Shown here piece by piece: positions 58,614-64,000 of a stretch of 64,000 nucleotides of DNA (the first letter of the stretch is position 1; every line of letters begins with the position of its first letter). The notes under the pieces were generated by a model, which saw only the letters and a list, made by a program, of their open reading frames with translations, did no database searches and had not been told where the DNA came from. Both the position numbers and the translations under genes were made by a program. This DNA is from Lolium rigidum. Taxonomy: Eukaryota; Streptophyta; Magnoliopsida; Poales; Poaceae. The stretch lies in NCBI RefSeq assembly GCF_022539505.1, contig NC_061514.1, positions 330,009,090 through 330,073,089 of the forward strand, given 5' to 3'.

Positions 58614-61206
58614 GCATCCCCAAGCTTAGTTCTGCTCGTCCCGAGCAGGTAAAACGATAACACATATAATTTCTGGAGTGACATGCCATCATAACCTTGA
58701 TCATACTATTTGTAAAGCATATGTAGTGAATGCAGCGATCAAAACAATGTATATGACATGAGTAAACAAGTGAATCATAAAGCAAAGACTTTTCATGAAT
58801 AGCACTTCAAGACAAGCATCAATAAGTCTTGCATAAGAGTTAACTCATAAAGCAATAATTCAAAGTAAAGGCATTGAAGCAACACAAAGGAAGATTAAGT
58901 TTCAGCGGTTGCTTTCAACTTGTAACATGTATATCTCATGGATATTGTCAACATAGAGTAATATAATAAGTGCAATATGCAAGTATGTAGGAATCAATGC
59001 ACAGCTTCACACAAGTGTTTGCTTCTTGAGGTGGAGAGAAATAGGTGAACTGACTCAACAATGAAAGTAAAAGAATGGTCCTCCATAGAGGAAAAGCATC
59101 GATTGCTATATTTGTGCTAGAGCTTTGATTTTGAAAACATGAAACAATTTTGTCAACGGTAGTAATAAAGCATATGTATCATGTAAATTATATCTTACAA
59201 GTTGCAAGCCTCATGCATAGTATACTAATAGTGCCCGCACCTTGTCCTAATTAGCTTGGACTACCGGATCATCACAATGCACATGTTTTAACCAAGTGTC
59301 ACAAAGGGGTACCTCTATGCCGCTCGTACAAAGGTCTAAGGAGAAAGCTCGCATTGGATTTCTCGCTATTGATTATTCTCAACTTAGACATCCATACCGG
59401 GACAACATAGACAACGTGATAATGGACTCCTCTTTTATACATAAGCATGTAACAACAATTAATAATTTTCTCATATGAGATTGAGGATATATGTCCAAAA
59501 CTGAAACTTCCACCATGGATCATGGCTTTAGTTAGCGGCCCAATGTTCTTCTCTAACAATATGCATGCTTAACCATAAGGTGGTAGATCGCTCTTACTTC
59601 GGACAAGACGAACATGCATAGCAACTCACATGAAATTCAACAAAGAGTAGTTGATGGCGTCCCCAGTGAACATGGTTATCGCACAACAAGCAACTTAATA
59701 AGAGATAAAGTGCATAATTACATATTCAATACCACAATAGTTTTTAAGCTATTTGTCCCATGAGCTATATATTGCAAAGGTGAATGATGGAATTTTAAAG
59801 GTAGCACTCAAGCAATTTACTTTGGAATGGCGGAAAATACCATGTAGTAGGTAGGTATGGTGGACACAAATGGCATAGTGGTTGGCTCAAGTATTTTGGA
59901 TGCATGAGAAGTATTCCCTCTCGATACAAGGTTTAGGCTAGCAAGGCTTATTTGAAACAAACACAAGGATGAACCGGTGCAGCAAAACTCACATAAAAGA
60001 CATATTGAAAACATTATAAGACTCTACACCGTCTTCCTTGTTGTTCAAACTCAATACTAGAAATTATCTAGACCTTAGAGAAACCAAATATGCAAACCAA
60101 ATTTTAGCATGCTCTATGTATTTCTTCATTAATGGGTGCAAAGCATATGATGCAAGAGCTTAAACATGAGCACAACAATTGCCAAGTATCACATTACCCA
60201 AGACATTATAGCAAATTACTACATGTATCATTTTCCAATTCCAACCATATAACAATTTAACGAAGAAGAAACTTCGCCATGAATACTATGAGTAGAAACT
60301 AAGGACATACTTGTCCATATGCTACAGCGGAGCATGTCTCTCTCCCATAAAGTGAATGCTAGGATCCATTTTATTCAAACAAAACAAAAAAACAAAAACA
60401 AACCGACGCTCCAAGCAAAGCACATAAGATGTGATGGAATAAAAATATAGTTTCAGGGGAGGAACCTGATAATGTTGTCGATGAAGAAGGGGATGCCTTG
60501 GGAATCCCCAAGCTTAGACGCTTGAGTCTTCTTAGAATATGCAGGGGTGAACCACCGGGGCATCCCCAAGCTTAGAGCTTTCACTCTCCTTGATCATGTT
60601 GCATCATACTCCTCTCTTGATCCTTGAAAACTTCCTCCACACCAAACTTAGAACAACTCATTAGAGGGTTAGCGACAATAAAAATTAACATGTTCAGAGG
60701 TGACACAATCATTCTTAACACTTCTGGACATTGCATAAAGCTACTGGACATTAATGGATCAAAGAAATTCATCCAACATAGCAAAAGAGGCAATGCGAAA
60801 TAAAAGGCAGAATCTGTCAAAACAGAACAGTTCGTATTGACGAATTTTATCGAGGCACCAGACTTGCTCAAATGAAAATGCTCAAATTGAATAAAAGTTG
60901 CGTACATATCTGAGGATCACTCACGTAAATTGGCATAATTTTCTGAGTTACGTACAGAGAAAACAGCCCAGATTCGTGACAGCAAAGAAATCTGTTTCTG
61001 CGCAGTAATCCAAATCTAGTATGAACTTTTCTATCAACGACTTTACTTGGCACAACAAAACACTAAACTAAGATAAGGAGAGGTTGCTACAGTAGTAAAC
61101 AACTTCCAAGACACAAAATAAAAACAAAGTACTGTAGGTAAAAACATGGGTTGTCTCCCATAAGCGCTTTTCTTTAACGCCTTTCAGCTAGGCGCGAAAG
61201 TGTGTA
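58614..61206 (-). repeat. E6 3' non-coding interior
   Basis: PPT at 58614-58627, further copies at 60502-60515 (one base changed) and 60560-60573. The hairpin has a mismatch here (60489-60497 against 60501-60509). No supported ORF. Confidence 0.82.
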
Positions 61207-62246
61207 TCAAGTATTATCAAGAGACGAAGTATCAACATCATAATTTGTTCTAATAATAGAATCAAAAGGTAACTTCATTCTCTTTCTAGGGAAGTGTTCC
61301 ATACCTTTCTTGAGAGGAAATTGATATTTTATATTACCTTCCTTCATATCAATGATAGCACCAACAGTTCGAAGAAAAGGTCTTCCCAATATAATGGGAC
61401 AAGATGCATTGCATTCAATATCCAAGACAACAAAATCAACGGGGACAAGGTTATTGTTAACGGTAATGCGAACATTATCAACTTTCCCCAAAGGTTTCTT
61501 TGTAGAATGATCAGCAAGATTAACATCCAAATAACAATTTTTCAGCGGTGGCAAGTCAAGCATATTATAAATTTTCTTAGGCATAACAGAAATACTTGCA
61601 CCAAGATCACATAAAGCATTACAATCAAAGTCTTTAACCTTCATCTTAATGATGGGCTCCCAACCATCCTCTAGCTTTTTAGGAATAGAGGCTTCGCGCT
61701 CTAGTTTCTCTTCTCTAGCTTTTATGAGAGCATTTGTAATATGTTGCGTGAAAGCCAAATTTATAGCACTAGCATTAGGACTTTTAGCAAGTTTTTGCAA
61801 GAACTTTATAACTTCAGAGATGTGGAAATCATCAAAATTCAAACCATTATAATCTAAAACAATGGGATCATCATCCCCAATGTTGGAAAAAATTTCAGCA
61901 GTTTTATCACAGGCAGTTTCAGCAGTTTTAGCAGTTTCAGGCAATTTCTCGCGCTTTGCATTAGAAGTGGAAACATTGCTAACACCAATTCTTTTATTAT
62001 TAATAGTAGGACGTGCAGCAACATGTGTAGCATTAGCATTACTAGTGGTGGTAATAGTCCAAACTTTAGCTACATTCTTCTCTTTAGCTAGTTTTTCATT
62101 TTCTTCTCTATCCCACCTAGCACGCAGTTCAGCCATTAATCTTATATTCTCATTAATTCTAACTTGGATGGCATTTGCTGTAGTAACAATTTTATTATGA
62201 TGATTTTCATTAGGCATAACTTTCGATTTCAAAAGATCAACATCAG
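61207..62246 (-). CDS. Aspartic protease region of E6
   Basis: Close copy of the E3 protease. The active site DLGAS is at 61594-61608 (context CNALCDLGASISVMP), followed by PIILGRPFLRT and the tail TSSLDNT. The frame is open from 62475 to 61207, but only up to about 62246 is homologous coding. At 62242-62252 the + strand reads CAGCAAGCAAG where CAGCAGCAAG would join this frame to gag, so an extra A at a CAG site separates the two. No RT follows. Confidence 0.8.
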
Positions 62247-63158
62247 CAAGCAAGACTATCGACTTTAGAAGCAAGTATATCAATTTTCCCAAGCTTTTCT
62301 TCAACAGATTTGTTAAAGGCAGTTTGTGTACTAATAAATTCTTTAAGCATGGCTTCAAGTCCAGGGGGTGAACTCCTATTATTGTTGTAAGAATTCCCAT
62401 AAGAATTACCATAGCCGTTGCCATTATTATAAGGATATGGCCTATAGTTGTTACTAGAATTGTTCCGGTAAGCATTGTTGTTGAAATTATTATTTTTAAT
62501 GAAGTTCACATCAACATGTTCTTCTTGTGCAACCAATGAAGCTAACGAAACATTATTAGGATCAACATTAGTCCTATCATTCACAAGCATAGACATAATA
62601 GCATCAATCTTATCACTCAAGGAAGAGGTTTCTTCGACAGAATTTACCTTCTTACCTTGTGGAGCTCTTTCCGTGTGCCATTCAGAGTAATTGATCATCA
62701 TATTATCGAGAAGCTTTGTTGCTTCACCAAGAGTGATGGACATAAAGGTACCTCCAGCAGCTGAATCCAATAAATTCCGCGAAGAAAAATTTAGTCCTGC
62801 ATAGAAGGTTTGGATGATCATCCAAGTAGTCGATCCATGGGTTGGGCAATTTTTAACCAAAGATTTCATTCTTTCCCATGCTTGTGCAACATGTTCAGTA
62901 TCTAATTGTTTAAAATTCATTATGCTACTCCTCAAAGATATAATTTTAGCAGGGGGATAATATCTACCAATAAAAGCATCCTTGCATTTAGTCCATGAAT
63001 CAATACTATTCTTAGGCAGTAGATAGCAACCAATCTTTAGCTCTTCCTCTTAATGAGAAAGGGAACAATTTTAATTTTATAATGTCACCATCTACATATT
63101 TATACTTTTGCATTTCACACAATTCAACAAAATTATTAAGATGGGCAGCAGCATCATC
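62247..63158 (-). pseudogene. gag of E6, 5'-truncated and frameshifted
   Basis: The frame 62935-62243 carries the C-terminal capsid part (MKSLVKNCPTHGSTTWMI, TFYAGLNFSSRNLLDSAAGG) and the Asn/Tyr-rich tail, open where E3 is broken. Upstream the frame is lost at about 63019-63022 (GGCAGTAGATAG against GGCAGAGATAG in E3). The N-terminus is missing beyond 63158. Confidence 0.8.
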
Positions 63159-64000
63159 TCTATTAATAAGTTACGGATCGGTGGTGTTGGTAGGTCCAAA
63201 AAACCGGAACAAATTTTCGTCCGTAAAAAAAACCGGGACTCTCAGCATCCGTCTACAATTTGGTACGTCAAAAAAACCTTGCAGAGTTTACTATGTACGT
63301 CAAAAAAACCGCTATGGATGGCTTGGTACGTTAATAAGCCAGACACGGATTAAGAAACCATGTCGTGCGTACGTAAGAAAAGCAATCAGAGTCTGTCCAT
63401 GAGTCCGGGTTACTCACGAGCAGGACTCCTTCCAAGAAGGACCAAGCACGCACGAGGCACGACCACTTCCGATCAGATCGATCGGGAGGGTCGATTCTGT
63501 AGATGTAAGCCGCCGCCGAGGCACTACCCTCAACGGCGCTGTCCTTGGCCGCAGCTTAAAAACAGAGGAGAAAGCGACGAGAAGCGGAGCAGGCGATCCC
63601 TCCCACGATTCCGTCCGGGGCACAAGCGCGATGAAGTCGAGAGTTCCGCGGGAGCACCGTCATGTCGGTAGGGCTGGCAGAGGAGGAGCATGGATATCTT
63701 GTCTCCTTTGGTGCCGTTCCCGCTGCTGTAGAGGCGCCTGCAACATACACTCCTAGTCCCTCCGCTGCCCTTCAATAGGACGCGTTGGGCCCGACGCTGA
63801 GCTCTGAATAATCTTTGATTCCCTTCACGCGTGACGTGCTCTTGCACCGGCGCTTGGCCGAGCCGCCCTCTTACTCCGGCGCTTGGCCGCACTGGCACAA
63901 CCCTCACACTCCGGCACAAAGCTGCGGCCGACAGCTCCTGGACGACATGCATGTCGCGTGGCAAGAGCCATTAGTCATGGCGGCTCGTACGTACCGAGAA
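63159..64000. other. Unclassified non-repeat-like sequence at right edge
   Basis: Begins after the E6 break. The first 200 bp contain five spaced variants of TACGTCAAAAAAACC. From about 63400 it is GC-richer. Frames at 63360-63671 (+) and 63530-63964 (-) lack recognisable domains, RNA-gene features or a consistent codon signal. It could be low-copy flanking DNA or an unknown repeat end. Confidence 0.4.

Larger units (their letters stand above)
57664..63158 (-). mobile_element. E6: Athila-like element truncated at both ends
   Basis: Closely related to E3. It includes part of the 3' LTR (57664-58613), the PPT (58614-58627), the non-coding block, the protease and part of gag. The left end is lost in the gap. 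The right end breaks inside gag at about 63158, where E3 continues (36880) but this copy turns into unrelated sequence. Primer site and 5' LTR are absent. Confidence 0.85.

Noticed and set aside
63530..63964. 144-codon - strand ORF at the right edge
   Set aside because: No recognisable domain, no supporting splice or promoter signal; GC-rich chance frame cannot be excluded.

Overview
This window is repeat-dense nuclear DNA from a grass, most likely a pooid (wheat/barley/oat/ryegrass group). The reasons are the kinds of LTR retrotransposon present: Athila-like Gypsy elements primed by tRNA-Asp, a Tat/Retand-like element with an antisense ORF, a very long-LTR element with Tekay/Del-like termini, and a CACTA transposon with subterminal repeats. 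The species cannot be read from the sequence. I see no convincing host gene, tRNA, rRNA or CRISPR array. Almost every base from 1 to 63158 belongs to a transposable element.

Left and central part (1-50477). This is a set of insertions inside insertions, resolved here with LTR ends and 5-bp target-site duplications. A decayed Gypsy remnant (E0a, 1-874) is cut by a second Gypsy element (E0b, LTR 875-1435, + strand). The E0b gag-protease reading frame runs on at 39824-43462 and 50106-50477. E0b is interrupted by E1 (1532-39823, +) and E4 (43463-50105, -). E1 is interrupted by E2 (7762-14310, -) and E3 (15646-38903, -). E3 is interrupted by E5 (19554-34633, -), which has two 6.1-kb LTRs and a 2.8-kb non-coding interior. 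Removing E1 and E4 with one copy of each target duplication rejoins the E0b reading frame, which supports the model independently.

Right part (50478-64000). Successive left-hand boundaries appear with no matching right ends: an unclassified LTR start (50478), a long-LTR fragment related to E5 (50651), a CACTA end (53793) and two E1-type LTRs (54544 and 55723). A 100-N scaffold gap (57564-57663) follows, then a truncated Athila-like element E6 (57664-63158, -) and about 840 bp that I cannot classify.

Coding content. No element keeps a reverse transcriptase or integrase gene. E1 has gag plus a hydrophobic C-terminal extension. E2, E3, E6 and E0b have gag and aspartic protease pieces. E4 has an unrecognised 214-codon ORF exactly where gag should start. 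E5 has nothing recognisable. All would need enzymes from other elements to move.

Main points for a second look: (1) a systematic disagreement between repeat copies at CAG/CTG sites (read as CGG/CCG, CGAG/CTCG or CAAG/CTTG), which also explains several frameshifts and looks like a methylation-linked sequencing error; (2) the unknown E4 ORF; (3) a conserved triple PPT-like motif with a hairpin in all Athila-like elements; (4) an antisense gene-like layout (telo-box cluster, GC-rich block, consensus splice sites) inside the 6.1-kb LTRs.
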